The notes: a model not told the origin generated them from the letters alone. 15,423 nucleotides of DNA from Bacteroidota bacterium (GCA_021793635.1 JAJYSI010000022.1:1-15423), one strand, 5' to 3'. Numbered from the stretch's first letter, positions 1 to 8,061 are shown. Numbers and translations are program-made.

Positions 1-404
1 AGAAGGTAAAATGGGATTGACAAAAAAAACAAAACAGGAAATCCCGATGGGGTAAAAGGTGAGTTGTAGGGAAAACTTCCGTTAAAAAATCTTTTAATCC
101 AATCCTCTATTGCCGGAAGCCTTCCGACTTCTCCAAAGCGGGGAATAAATGTAATCCATAGAAAAGAAATGAATACCAATAAGCTTGAAAATACTATAAC
201 AAATTTCTGATTGAGGAAAACAAATCTTTTGTCATTCAGCCTGTTAAGAAAAAACAATACGGCGAAAAAGATTATCAAATATAAACCGGTTAACAATACA
301 GGATATTTTAGATAAATAGCAGAATACTTAAAAAAATATAACCCGCTTACGAAAGCAATAAGTATTACTGCAGCAGTATTTCTTATATTGTTTTTCCCGA
401 ACAT
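1..404 (-). CDS. Multi-pass membrane protein, N-terminal part (runs off the window)
   Basis: The reading frame is open from an ATG at 404 to the left edge, giving 134 N-terminal residues; the C-terminus lies outside the window. At least three hydrophobic segments can be seen, at about residues 9-25, 35-54 and 67-86, with a fourth beginning near 120. Between the third and fourth lies a polar loop rich in aromatics and prolines (GRLPAIEDWI at 95-104, then FPYNSPFTPSGFP at 111-123). Such a loop after the first helices recalls polytopic glycosyltransferases or other integral-membrane enzymes, but I do not recognise the family. The start lies 4 bases after the malQ stop codon, so the gene is probably co-transcribed and translationally coupled with malQ. 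No convincing Shine-Dalgarno sequence precedes the ATG. I am fairly sure the gene is real because the frame is long, has no stop codon and has membrane-protein composition; the function is unknown. Confidence 0.7.
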   Translation of the reverse strand, partial: MFGKNNIRNTAAVILIAFVSGLYFFKYSAIYLKYPVLLTGLYLIIFFAVLFFLNRLNDKRFVFLNQKFVIVFSSLLVFISFLWITFIPRFGEVGRLPAIEDWIKRFFNGSFPYNSPFTPSGFPVLFFLSIPFYL

Positions 405-408
405 AAAA

Positions 409-1926
409 TCAGGAGACCAGTTTTTTCTTTAGCGGTCTATCGAAAAGCTTAGCCATTTCTTTGTAAGTATGGGCTAAGTTTGACGGTATTTGATCCCAGG
501 AAAAGCGCCACGTCCAGTTGCCACCAAGCGTACCGGGGAAATTCATTCTTGCATTGCCTCCAAGGTTAAGGATATCTTGCATTGGAATGATGGCCATATC
601 GGCAACCGAAGCATACGCAAGCCTTATTAAATGAAAAGTAATATCGTCTCCGTAGTAGTTCAAATATTTCTGTGTGTGAGAATAAATATCGTTCTCTTCA
701 TTCCTTGCTTTTTCAAAATAGGCACGAGTAGTATCATTATCATGCGAGCCGGTATGAACCACACAATTAGAATTAAAATTATGAGGAAGGAATTTCCTTT
801 CCATATCAGTACCAAAAGCAAACTGGAGGATTTTAATACCGGGGAAATCGAATTTATCTCTTAAAGCAACAACCGCGTCCGTTATGACACCAAGGTCTTC
901 GGCAATGATAGGAAGTTCACCCAAATATTTATTTAGAGTGCTAAAGAACCTTTCCCCTGGAGCTTTGACCCACTTTCCGGTTTCTGCTGTAAGTGCATCG
1001 CCGGGAATTTCCCAGTAAGCCTCGAAGCCCCGGAAGTGATCGATGCGAACAATATCGACTAATGTTAAAAGGCTTTTCATTCTATTGCGCCACCAGAGGA
1101 AATCATCTTTTTTCATTTCGTTCCAACGGTAAAGCGGGTTTCCCCAAAGCTGTCCTGTTGCACTAAAATAATCAGGCGGAACACCAGCGACAGTTTCAAG
1201 GTTACCGTTTTCATCAATGGTAAAAAGATTTCTATTTGCCCAAAGATCGGCACTGTCATATGCAATAAAGATCGGCATGTCGCCGATAATTTTTATACCT
1301 TTTTCATTCGCGTATTCTTTTAAGCTAAGCCACTGTCTGAAAAAATTGAACTGTACAAATTTGTGGTATAGAATATCGTCAGCTAATTTTTCTTTCCATA
1401 AATTAAGAGAGCGGGCATCGCGTTTAACCAAGCCCTTATCCCAGCTTGTCCATATCCGTCCCCCGTGAAAATCTTTAGCTGCCATGAATAAAGAAAAATC
1501 TTCAAGCCATTCGGAGTTGGACTCACAAAAGATATTAAACTCATTTTCTTGACCGTTAGGGTTTTTCTTAAACGATTCAAACGCCTTCTTCAAAATGAAT
1601 CTTTTATAATTGATTACATCGCCGTAATCTATTTGGTGTTTGTTTTGATAAGGAATATTTTCAATGTCATGTTCCTCAAGAAAGCCGGCTTCAGAAAGCT
1701 TCTCCGGGCTGACTAAAATCGGATTTCCTGCAAATGCCGAAAAGCATTGATAAGGCGAGTCCCCGTAACCCGTAGGTCCAAGCGGGAAGACTTGCCATAG
1801 CTTTTGTCCCGCTGCTTCTAAAAAATTAACGAAATTATATGCTTCATTTCCTAAATCTCCGATTCCATATTTCCCTGGTAAAGAAGTTGGGTGGAGTAAT
1901 ATTCCGGCAGCGCGTTCAAATCTCAT
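409..1926 (-). CDS. malQ: 4-alpha-glucanotransferase (amylomaltase, GH77)
   Basis: Cytoplasmic disproportionating enzyme that transfers glucan segments between alpha-1,4-linked chains, used in maltodextrin and glycogen metabolism. The protein begins MRFERAAGILLHPTSLPG, the standard GH77 opening, and has the usual length of about 505 residues. Counting from this start, the nucleophile is D296 in RIDHFRGF, the acid/base is E343 in IIAEDLG, and the third carboxylate is D396 in HTGSHDND; these match the amylomaltase triad. The substrate-loop region GVPPDYFSATGQLWGNPLY is intact. An ATG at 1938 would add four residues (MRLK), but the ATG at 1926 has GAGG six bases upstream whereas 1938 has none, so 1926 is preferred. 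It follows the broken dienelactone-hydrolase gene and transketolase on the same strand and is followed after 4 bases by a membrane protein gene. The assignment is very secure. Confidence 0.97.
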   Translation of the reverse strand: MRFERAAGILLHPTSLPGKYGIGDLGNEAYNFVNFLEAAGQKLWQVFPLGPTGYGDSPYQCFSAFAGNPILVSPEKLSEAGFLEEHDIENIPYQNKHQIDYGDVINYKRFILKKAFESFKKNPNGQENEFNIFCESNSEWLEDFSLFMAAKDFHGGRIWTSWDKGLVKRDARSLNLWKEKLADDILYHKFVQFNFFRQWLSLKEYANEKGIKIIGDMPIFIAYDSADLWANRNLFTIDENGNLETVAGVPPDYFSATGQLWGNPLYRWNEMKKDDFLWWRNRMKSLLTLVDIVRIDHFRGFEAYWEIPGDALTAETGKWVKAPGERFFSTLNKYLGELPIIAEDLGVITDAVVALRDKFDFPGIKILQFAFGTDMERKFLPHNFNSNCVVHTGSHDNDTTRAYFEKARNEENDIYSHTQKYLNYYGDDITFHLIRLAYASVADMAIIPMQDILNLGGNARMNFPGTLGGNWTWRFSWDQIPSNLAHTYKEMAKLFDRPLKKKLVS

Positions 1927-1932
1927 TTTTAA

Positions 1933-1936
1933 CCTC
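1933..1936 (-). promoter_or_regulatory. Shine-Dalgarno site that fixes the malQ start
   Basis: GAGG on the minus strand lies six bases before the ATG at 1926. It overlaps the alternative upstream ATG at 1938 (ATGAGG), which has no ribosome binding site of its own. This supports the shorter form of MalQ. Confidence 0.6.
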
Positions 1937-1976
1937 ATTTTTTTAGTAACAAAAAATAGGAATGATTACACGAAAT

Positions 1977-2001
1977 AAAAAACGACTTTGTTGAAGAGCC
2001 G
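1977..2001 (-). terminator. Possible weak rho-independent terminator upstream of malQ
   Basis: On the minus strand CGGCT (2001-1997) can pair with AGTCG (1987-1983), with one G-U wobble and a nine-base loop, directly followed by six T residues. The wobble only works in the minus-strand transcript, which fits termination after the transketolase/dienelactone-hydrolase remnant. The stem is only 5 bp, so it would be weak. Confidence 0.33.
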
Positions 2002-2032
2002 CTTCCTATAATTTTATTTCATGGGAAATATT

Positions 2033-2313
2033 TTATCTTAAAAGATTTTTATTGAGAAAAGAATAAATATCATTCCACGCTTTTTCAGCATCAGATCTGT
2101 TATATCCGGTCTTGTTATAAGGATTCATAAAAGCATGTTGACCACCGGGATAAAATTTCACCGTGGTTTTTAGGGAATTTTCTTTTGCTTGCTTCTCAAA
2201 ATCATTTACAACTTTAGGTGGAAATACTTTATCGCTATCGCCAAAGGCACAAAGGATTGGGCAGTGAATTTCTTTTAATTAATAATCGAAAGTCGGATAA
2301 AAATATTCTTCAT
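2033..2313 (-). pseudogene. Dienelactone hydrolase family gene, internally deleted remnant
   Basis: From 2278 to the TAA at 2033 an open frame without a start codon encodes about 81 residues of the C-terminal part of a dienelactone hydrolase (alpha/beta hydrolase). It reads CPILCAFGDSDKVFPP, then VKFYPGGQHAFMNPYN, then a terminal helix with AEKAWNDIYSFL. The Asp of GDSD and the His of GQHAF are the last two members of the catalytic triad; the nucleophile-bearing N-terminal two thirds of the roughly 250-residue family fold is absent. Just upstream an AGGAG (2325-2321) lies seven bases before an ATG at 2313, which encodes only MKNIFIRLSIIN and then stops in a different frame. The simplest reading is an original start with the beginning of a signal peptide, joined to the 3' end by a frame-shifting internal deletion. 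A second possibility is that the C-terminal frame once continued upstream, because it can also be read through the in-frame TAA at 2281-2279 as YEEYFYPTFDY. It follows transketolase by about 30 bases. Confidence 0.8.
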
Positions 2314-2342
2314 AATTTTGCTCCTAAATATTTAAGATAATT

Positions 2343-4364
2343 TCACTTCCTTATTTTTGCATGAACCTTTTTAGAGATTTCATAAACATGCTCGGGGGTA
2401 AATCCATATTTTTCCATAACCACTTCAACAGGGGCGGAGGCGCCAAATTTTTCCACACTGATGCATTCTCCAAGGTCACCGACATATTTTTCCCATCCCA
2501 TTTTTATACCGGCTTCGACGGAAACTCTTGCCTTTACATTTGAAGGTAGAACGTTTTCTTTATATTCTTCGGGTTGCTGCTCAAATAATTCCCAGCTTGG
2601 GAAGCTAACCACGCGAACTTTTATTCCTTCTGCTTTTAATTTATCCGCAGCTTGCAAGGAAATAGAAACTTCGGAACCTGAAGCCATTAGAATTACTTCA
2701 GGCGCTCCGGCACAATCTAATAAAACATAAGCTCCGCGTAAAAGTCCCTCTGCAGAGGGATATTTATTTTGATCAAGCACAGGTAAGCCTTGGCGTGTTA
2801 AAAGAATTGCAACAGGGCTTCCCTTATGTTCGATTGCATAGCGCCATGCGTAAGCAGATTCATTTGCATCAGCAGGACGAATTACAATAACTTTAGGAAT
2901 TGCGCGAAGCGAAGCAGTTTGTTCTATAGGTTCATGAGTTGGGCCGTCTTCGCCAACGCCAATACTGTCATGAGTAAAAACATAAATCGGTTTTATTTTT
3001 GATATAGATGCAAGCCTTATTACCGGTCGAAGATAGTCGGAGAAAATAAAGAATGTAGCGCCGAACGGAATTACTCCGCCGTAAACTGCCATACCGTTTA
3101 AGATTGCACCCATAGCATGTTCGCGGATACCGTAATGAATTGTACGTGCTCTATAGTTATCCGCGCTAAAGCTTCCGAATTCTTTTAAGAAAGTATCAGT
3201 CGAAGGATGAAGATCAGCCGATCCTCCGATTAGCGTTGTAAGGTAGGGTGCGATAGTGTTTAATACTTTTCCCGAAGAAGTGCGGGTTGCAATTTTCTTT
3301 CCTTCGTCCGGGAAAACCGGCAGTTTCGTTTTCCATTCTTCACCGAAATCTCCGCTCATAATTTTCTTGAAATACCTTGCATCATCAGGATATTTCTTTT
3401 CATACCGGTTGAATAAATCGTTCCATTCCTTTTCAAGCAGAATTCCTTTTTCTTTAACAGTCTTAAAATAATTTGCAACTTCATCAGGAATTAAAAAATT
3501 TGGTTCTTCGGGCCAGCCAAGATTCTTTTTGGTAAGTTTTACTTCTTCAACGCCGAGCGGAGAGCCATGGGAAGAGGCAGAATCATGTTTGTTCGGGCTT
3601 CCGAATCCAATATGAGTTCTCGTAATAATTAAAGAAGGTTTCGATGTTTCCGATTGTGCATTCTTTAGCGCTGCTTCAAGCGTAGATAAATCATTTACAT
3701 CTTCAACATGCTGGACATGCCAATTGTATGCTTCAAAACGTTTGCCTACATCTTCAGAAAAAGCAAGAGAAGTTGGGCCGTCGATAGTAATTTTATTATC
3801 ATCATAAAAGAAGATAATCTTTCCAAGTTTAAGATGACCGGCTAAAGAAGCCGCCTCGTGTGATATTCCCTCCATCATTTCACCGTCGCTGCAAATTCCA
3901 TAAATAAAATGATCGAGAATTTTTATGTCTTCCTTGTTAAATAAAGACCCAAGATGTGCTTGAGCAATTGCCATTCCTACCGCGTTAGCAAATCCTTGTC
4001 CAAGCGGACCGGTTGTAGTTTCCACGCCGGGTGTAAGTCCGTATTCGGGATGACCGGGAGTAATACTTCCCCATTGTCTAAATTGCTTTAGCTGTTCGAG
4101 CGGCAGATCATATCCGCACAAATGGAGAAGAGAATAAAGAAGCATACTTCCATGCCCTGCAGACAAAATAAATCTATCTCTATTTAACCATTTGGGGTTA
4201 GCAGGGTTGTGTCTCATATATTTTGCATAAAGCGTGTATCCAATCGGAGCGCATCCCATCGGCATCCCGGGATGACCTGAGTTTGCTTTTTGCACTCCAT
4301 CCACGGAAAGAAATCTTATTGTGTTTATTGCAAGTTGTTCCAATTGTTGATTATTATCGGGCAT
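2343..4364 (-). CDS. tkt: Transketolase
   Basis: Thiamine-diphosphate enzyme that moves two-carbon units between sugar phosphates in the non-oxidative pentose phosphate pathway; cytoplasmic homodimer. The protein (673 residues from this start, normal for full-length bacterial transketolase) has all three expected domains: an N-terminal TPP domain with SGHPGMPMG near 29, a TPP/Mg motif SDGEMMEG near 159 and SSHGSPLG near 264; a central pyrimidine-binding domain with the catalytic Glu in GIREHAMG near 415 and [14 protein letters not shown] near 470; and a C-terminal domain from about 540. The first Gly of the usual GDG motif is Ser here, a substitution also seen in active relatives. An ATG at 4376 would add MENR, but GGAG at 4374-4371 lies six bases before the ATG at 4364, so the shorter form is preferred. 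It stands 257 bases after the GH13 gene and directly before the dienelactone-hydrolase remnant. Very secure. Confidence 0.97.
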   Translation of the reverse strand: MPDNNQQLEQLAINTIRFLSVDGVQKANSGHPGMPMGCAPIGYTLYAKYMRHNPANPKWLNRDRFILSAGHGSMLLYSLLHLCGYDLPLEQLKQFRQWGSITPGHPEYGLTPGVETTTGPLGQGFANAVGMAIAQAHLGSLFNKEDIKILDHFIYGICSDGEMMEGISHEAASLAGHLKLGKIIFFYDDNKITIDGPTSLAFSEDVGKRFEAYNWHVQHVEDVNDLSTLEAALKNAQSETSKPSLIITRTHIGFGSPNKHDSASSHGSPLGVEEVKLTKKNLGWPEEPNFLIPDEVANYFKTVKEKGILLEKEWNDLFNRYEKKYPDDARYFKKIMSGDFGEEWKTKLPVFPDEGKKIATRTSSGKVLNTIAPYLTTLIGGSADLHPSTDTFLKEFGSFSADNYRARTIHYGIREHAMGAILNGMAVYGGVIPFGATFFIFSDYLRPVIRLASISKIKPIYVFTHDSIGVGEDGPTHEPIEQTASLRAIPKVIVIRPADANESAYAWRYAIEHKGSPVAILLTRQGLPVLDQNKYPSAEGLLRGAYVLLDCAGAPEVILMASGSEVSISLQAADKLKAEGIKVRVVSFPSWELFEQQPEEYKENVLPSNVKARVSVEAGIKMGWEKYVGDLGECISVEKFGASAPVEVVMEKYGFTPEHVYEISKKVHAKIRK

Positions 4365-4370
4365 TCTATT

Positions 4371-4374
4371 CTCC
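4371..4374 (-). promoter_or_regulatory. Shine-Dalgarno site that fixes the tkt start
   Basis: GGAG on the minus strand, six bases before the ATG at 4364. It overlaps the alternative ATG at 4376 (ATGGAG), which lacks a ribosome binding site, so the start at 4364 is preferred. Confidence 0.6.
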
Positions 4375-4390
4375 ATCTAAAAAAATTGAT

Positions 4391-4420
4391 ATTCTAAATG
4401 TTTAAATATATTAAAAACAA
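4391..4420 (-). promoter_or_regulatory. Candidate sigma-70-like promoter for tkt
   Basis: On the minus strand TTGTTT (4420-4415) is separated by 18 bases from TAGAAT (4396-4391), about 27 bases before the tkt start codon. The -10 element matches the consensus at five of six positions and the -35 at four of six. In such AT-rich sequence chance matches are common. Confidence 0.3.
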
Positions 4421-4467
4421 AAGAATTTAGTAACTGATGTTACGCAACTCTTGGAAAATTGGAGTAG

Positions 4468-4505
4468 TGGAATAATGGAATTGAGCGGTACCTTTCATTA
4501 TTCCA
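4468..4505. repeat. Perfect 10-bp inverted repeat in the tkt/GH13 gap
   Basis: TGGAATAATG (4468-4477) and CATTATTCCA (4496-4505) are perfect inverted copies around an 18-base spacer containing the only GC-richer patch (GAGCGGTACC). The flank also holds short repeats of the type TTGG(A)AA / TTGGAG. No T-run follows on either strand, so it does not look like a terminator. It may be a remnant of a small repeated element or an operator. The rest of the 257-base gap (4377-4633) shows no gene. Confidence 0.6.
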
Positions 4506-4633
4506 ATGTTCCGAAGGGCTGTTTCTGAGTATGATGAGTCAGTAAGACTTTTCTATTGTGATTTAATACTTACGATCTTCTGAAATCATTATATTTTAGG
4601 TAACAAAAATTTTAATAAACCTTCACAAATGCT

Positions 4634-6016
4634 CTATTTTGCAAACTTAAAATAAATCTTGTACTCCCAAGGCTTTAATTCAAACTTTTGTGAATTGTCA
4701 AAAAAAACTTTTTTTCCTGTAAACAAGTTTGTATAGCTTCCCTCAATCAACTTACTGTTAATATTTCTGCTAACCGTTTTACCGGATAAATTAAACACGG
4801 CAAGGACCTTGTCGCCGTCTCTTTCTCTAACGAACGAATAAACGGATTTATCATCAGGAGATGAAACAAGCTGAACCTTTCCTCCTTCATCGCCTGCAAG
4901 CAACGCTTTGTCCTTCAATCTTAAATTGAAAAGCTTTGTATAAAATTCACGATAAGGAGACGGTTTCCAATTAATCGGATCTTTCTCAAAAAATTTTAAG
5001 CGTTTGTGCATTCCGATTTCTTGTCCATTATAACATAGCGGCATCCCGGGAATTACCACGGTAAAAGCGGCAAATGTTTTTGCTGCATCTCCGAATTTTT
5101 CAAACTCGGTTCCGTTCCAGCTATTCTCATCGTGATTTGAAGTGAATCTCATTCTAAAAGAATTTTCCGGAAATTTTTTTTGTTCGTTATCAAAAAACTT
5201 TATCACGTCACGGGCATTCTTTTTCCCTATATAAATTTCATGCATCAAATCATAAAGTGTCCACGAGTAAGTCATATCGAATGCTTTTACCTGCAGCTGA
5301 GGCTTTTCTGCTTCGGCAAGCATAAATATTGGTTTTATTTTTTCTAATTGAGCCCGGGCTTCATCCCAGAAAGGAGTGGGAACCATATCTGCTACGTCGC
5401 ATCGGAAGCCGTCAATATTGCAATCCTTCACCCAAAATTCCATTGCCTTGATCATTGCAGTCCAAAGCTTTTTATTCGAATAATCAAGAGCAATAACATC
5501 AGTCCAATCTTTAACAGGGGGTATAAAATTTCCTGCAGAATCTTTTTTGTAAAAACCGGGGTGTTCCTTCGTCCAAACATTATCCCATGAAGTATGATCG
5601 GCAACCCAATCGAGAATTACATACATTCCCATTTTATGAATTTTTGCTACAAGAGACTTAAATTCTTTCAAAGTTCCGAATTCAGGATTTACTGTTTCAT
5701 AATTTTGTACAGAATAATAGCTGCCGAGTTTACCTTTGCGGTTTTTTTCACCGATAGGATTTATAGGCATAAACCAAAGGATACCGGCTCCCATCTTTTT
5801 CAATTCGGGAAGATGCTTGGCAAAATCTGCAAAGCTCCCGCTTTCAGAATATTGGCGCAAATTTACTTCGTAGATCGTTTGGTTATAGCTCCATGCCGGG
5901 TGCTTAACATAAGATTTGGGCTGAGCATAAGTTTTAAGAAACGCATTGCTTAATATGAAGGCAATAAAAAAAAAGAAGATTGCAGTTTGAATGAATTTAT
6001 TGATTATTGATAACAT
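4634..6016 (-). CDS. Secreted alpha-amylase family protein (GH13)
   Basis: Predicted to hydrolyse or rearrange alpha-glucans outside the cytoplasm. Residues 1-32 form a Sec signal peptide: a short basic start, a long hydrophobic stretch rich in Phe/Ile/Leu, and a likely cut after the Ala of KTYA-QPKS; there is no lipobox Cys. The (beta/alpha)8 GH13 domain follows. Conserved region I is LDWVADHTS near 135-143, region II is GFRCDVAD with nucleophile D207 and the typical Arg two residues before it, region III has E235 in FMLAEAE, and region IV has D296 in FTSNHDEN. A beta-sandwich C-terminal domain occupies roughly 385-460. At 460 residues it is a compact single-module enzyme with no obvious starch-binding module. 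It lies 64 bases after the long coiled-coil gene and upstream of tkt and malQ. The exact subfamily (amylase, glucosidase or transglycosidase) cannot be decided here. Confidence 0.92.
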   Translation of the reverse strand: MLSIINKFIQTAIFFFFIAFILSNAFLKTYAQPKSYVKHPAWSYNQTIYEVNLRQYSESGSFADFAKHLPELKKMGAGILWFMPINPIGEKNRKGKLGSYYSVQNYETVNPEFGTLKEFKSLVAKIHKMGMYVILDWVADHTSWDNVWTKEHPGFYKKDSAGNFIPPVKDWTDVIALDYSNKKLWTAMIKAMEFWVKDCNIDGFRCDVADMVPTPFWDEARAQLEKIKPIFMLAEAEKPQLQVKAFDMTYSWTLYDLMHEIYIGKKNARDVIKFFDNEQKKFPENSFRMRFTSNHDENSWNGTEFEKFGDAAKTFAAFTVVIPGMPLCYNGQEIGMHKRLKFFEKDPINWKPSPYREFYTKLFNLRLKDKALLAGDEGGKVQLVSSPDDKSVYSFVRERDGDKVLAVFNLSGKTVSRNINSKLIEGSYTNLFTGKKVFFDNSQKFELKPWEYKIYFKFAK

Positions 6017-6080
6017 AATTTGCTTGTCTATTTAAATAATTATTGGAAATTAAATTAAAATATTTCCCCAGGTGATTTGT

Positions 6081-8024
6081 TTACAACTTAAAAATATTCG
6101 CCTTTTTCTGATCAATTCCTTTTACTTCGCCTACTCTCGATTCTTCTCCTTGATACGGTCCACCGATCTTCTTATTGTTTTCGAGAGACTGCTCAACCTT
6201 CAATTTTTCTCTTACTTTCTGGTATTTTTGCAAAATTGATTGTTGTTTGAGTATTTCTTCATACAACCTTTTTTTCATACTGACCATTTTAGAAATGCTG
6301 CCTTTATATTCTTCATGCTCAACTTTAACAGCGCCTATACTTATCTGAAGTTGTTCAAGCTCTTTCAAAGTTTCTGTTATTTGCTCCCTGTAGCTTTGAA
6401 GTTTCTCTTCGTACTCCTTCATCTCATAAAACTGCTTATTCTTTTTTTCTTCCATTTTTGAAAAGCTGTCTTTAAAGATATTTAAAAGCTCCTGCAAACT
6501 TTTTTCAAGGACAATTTTTTTCTTTAAAAGAAGTTCGGATTCAAAACGCAAATCGGAGTTGAAGCTTTTCTTTTCAAGTGATTCTTCCTCCAGCTTCAAC
6601 AGTTCATTTTTTGCATTCTCTCTTTGTTCTTCAATTTTCTTAACAATTTCAGAGAGCGATTCAGCTTCCGCCTGGCGCATGTTTAATATTTTTTCACTTT
6701 CTTCAAGCGCGGCAATCTTTTCAAACAACATCAGATCTTTTTCGTCAATATCTTTTTCTTTTTTTAAGACAATTTGCTCAAGGACATTTCTTTTTTTATT
6801 TATCTCGTTCATCTCAGAGTTAAATTTCTGAAACATCTTAGTAAATCGTTCTTCAAGCTCAAAGTTACTTTGTTCGATTTCCTTTTTTCTTTTTTCAAGC
6901 AGAGGTACTAATTCATGCAATTTAATCTTTTGACCGGAGAGCTTGTCTATTATTTCCTTTTCCTGTGAAAATTTTTGTTGAATATCACTTTTTAAATCTT
7001 CATACTTTTTCGTTTCCTCTTTTAATTCCACAGATTTCTTCTCAAGCGAAAGGATTTCCAAATTTAATTTTGAAAGCCGCGTTGCTTTTATAGAGAGTGA
7101 TTGATCGATAGCGTAAAGTTCTTTTTCCTTAAACCTGCTTTCCTCCGAAAGCTTTTTAAACTTTTCCTCCATCTCTTCTACAAGTCCCTGCTTGGATTCA
7201 ATCTCAAGCTTAAACTCTTCAAGTTCTTTAATCAAGTCGCTTTTTTCCTTTTCCTCCTCCAGGAGTTTTTCAAGGCGGATGCGAATGTTCTTTTCTTTTT
7301 CATGAAGTTCGGCAAGATTTTTTATGGTGGAATTATATTCGCTTTTAATTGAATTTAATTTTTGTGAGTGCTCTTTTATTTGAAATTCTTTAATCTCAAT
7401 TTCTTTTTCGAGATTACTTTTAGTCTCTTTGTATGAATGAATTTTTTCTTCATATTCATTTAAGTTTTTATTAACCTCATTCTGCTTTGATGAAAATATA
7501 ATTTGTTCTTCTTCAATTTTATTTAGCTCTTCTTTCCTTAATTCAATAAGGTTCAGAAGCTCCGATTCCTGCTCGTTTAATTCCTTAATTCTTTCATTTG
7601 CTTCATGAATATATTTTTCACTTTCGGCACCGAGTTCAGCGGAGGATGATTTGTCATCAATATCGCGGTTGTCTTCGATTCGCTGTTCGTTATTTAATAG
7701 GTTTTCCAAGCCTTCAACCTTACCGGAATAAGAAAGAATTGTATTCTGAAGTTCATCCTTCATATCGCCGAGACTTTCGATGCGGCGCTCGAACTCTGCA
7801 AGTTGTTCCTGTTTTTGATATTCTTCGGCATTGAGAAGGTTAATTTTCTCTTGAACAATATTTCTTTCATTATTTAATTGAGAAACTTCCTTGCGAAGTT
7901 TTTTCAAAAGCTCTTCAAGATATCTTGCATTTTCCTGTTTTTCGGCTATAAAATGGAGCTGGGTTTTCAACTCTTCATTCTCGTCGCGCAATTGTTCTAA
8001 TTCTTTATTTTTAAATAATCCCAT
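6081..8024 (-). CDS. Long coiled-coil protein of unknown function
   Basis: A 647-residue protein that is almost entirely predicted coiled coil, rich in Glu, Lys, Leu and Gln with heptad-like spacing. It contains no Cys and no Trp, and only two prolines (near 374 and 623). A break in the heptads around 112-135 (Asn/Asp/Ser-rich) divides a short N-terminal coil from the long main rod. The N-terminus is MGLFKNKELEQL. The last 30 residues leave the coil with a Gly-rich segment (KKIGGPYQGEE) and end in the basic/hydrophobic tail KKANIFKL, which might dock to a partner. There is no signal peptide, membrane segment or Walker motif, so it is not an SMC ATPase; it is probably a cytoplasmic scaffold or filament. 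An ATG at 8030 would add two residues but lies only two bases from GGAG (8036-8033), while the ATG at 8024 has ideal eight-base spacing. The GH13 gene follows after 64 bases. Function unknown. Confidence 0.85.
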   Translation of the reverse strand: MGLFKNKELEQLRDENEELKTQLHFIAEKQENARYLEELLKKLRKEVSQLNNERNIVQEKINLLNAEEYQKQEQLAEFERRIESLGDMKDELQNTILSYSGKVEGLENLLNNEQRIEDNRDIDDKSSSAELGAESEKYIHEANERIKELNEQESELLNLIELRKEELNKIEEEQIIFSSKQNEVNKNLNEYEEKIHSYKETKSNLEKEIEIKEFQIKEHSQKLNSIKSEYNSTIKNLAELHEKEKNIRIRLEKLLEEEKEKSDLIKELEEFKLEIESKQGLVEEMEEKFKKLSEESRFKEKELYAIDQSLSIKATRLSKLNLEILSLEKKSVELKEETKKYEDLKSDIQQKFSQEKEIIDKLSGQKIKLHELVPLLEKRKKEIEQSNFELEERFTKMFQKFNSEMNEINKKRNVLEQIVLKKEKDIDEKDLMLFEKIAALEESEKILNMRQAEAESLSEIVKKIEEQRENAKNELLKLEEESLEKKSFNSDLRFESELLLKKKIVLEKSLQELLNIFKDSFSKMEEKKNKQFYEMKEYEEKLQSYREQITETLKELEQLQISIGAVKVEHEEYKGSISKMVSMKKRLYEEILKQQSILQKYQKVREKLKVEQSLENNKKIGGPYQGEESRVGEVKGIDQKKANIFKL

Positions 8025-8032
8025 AGACATTT

Positions 8033-8036
8033 CTCC
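8033..8036 (-). promoter_or_regulatory. Shine-Dalgarno site for the coiled-coil gene
   Basis: GGAG on the minus strand, two bases from the ATG at 8030 and eight bases from the in-frame ATG at 8024. The spacing favours 8024 as the start. Confidence 0.5.
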
Positions 8037-8061
8037 GGTTCTAAAACAAATATTAAACTTG

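Noticed and set aside
3870..3900. Transketolase inactivated by loss of the first Gly in the GDG cofactor motif (SDG here)
   Set aside because: All other cofactor and catalytic residues are present, and the same substitution occurs in active family members, so this is normal variation.
4468..4505. Reading the 10-bp inverted repeat as a rho-independent terminator for the GH13 gene
   Set aside because: No T-run follows the stem on either strand, and the 18-base loop is too large for a typical terminator.
5594..5953. A 119-codon plus-strand frame opposite the GH13 gene
   Set aside because: It lies wholly antisense to conserved GH13 coding sequence, shows no family motif and no ribosome site; it is a shadow frame. 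The same applies to the other antisense frames opposite tkt, malQ, the coiled-coil gene and the family 9 glycosyltransferase gene.
6046..6068. GGAAAT...ATTTCC inverted repeat (minus strand) between the coiled-coil and GH13 genes as a terminator
   Set aside because: The stem is only 6 bp of mostly A-T pairs with an 11-base loop and no T-run; it is within chance expectation for such AT-rich sequence.
6081..8024. Calling the coiled-coil protein an SMC/Rad50-like ATPase
   Set aside because: There are no Walker A, Walker B or ABC signature motifs and no globular heads; only the rod-like composition is similar.
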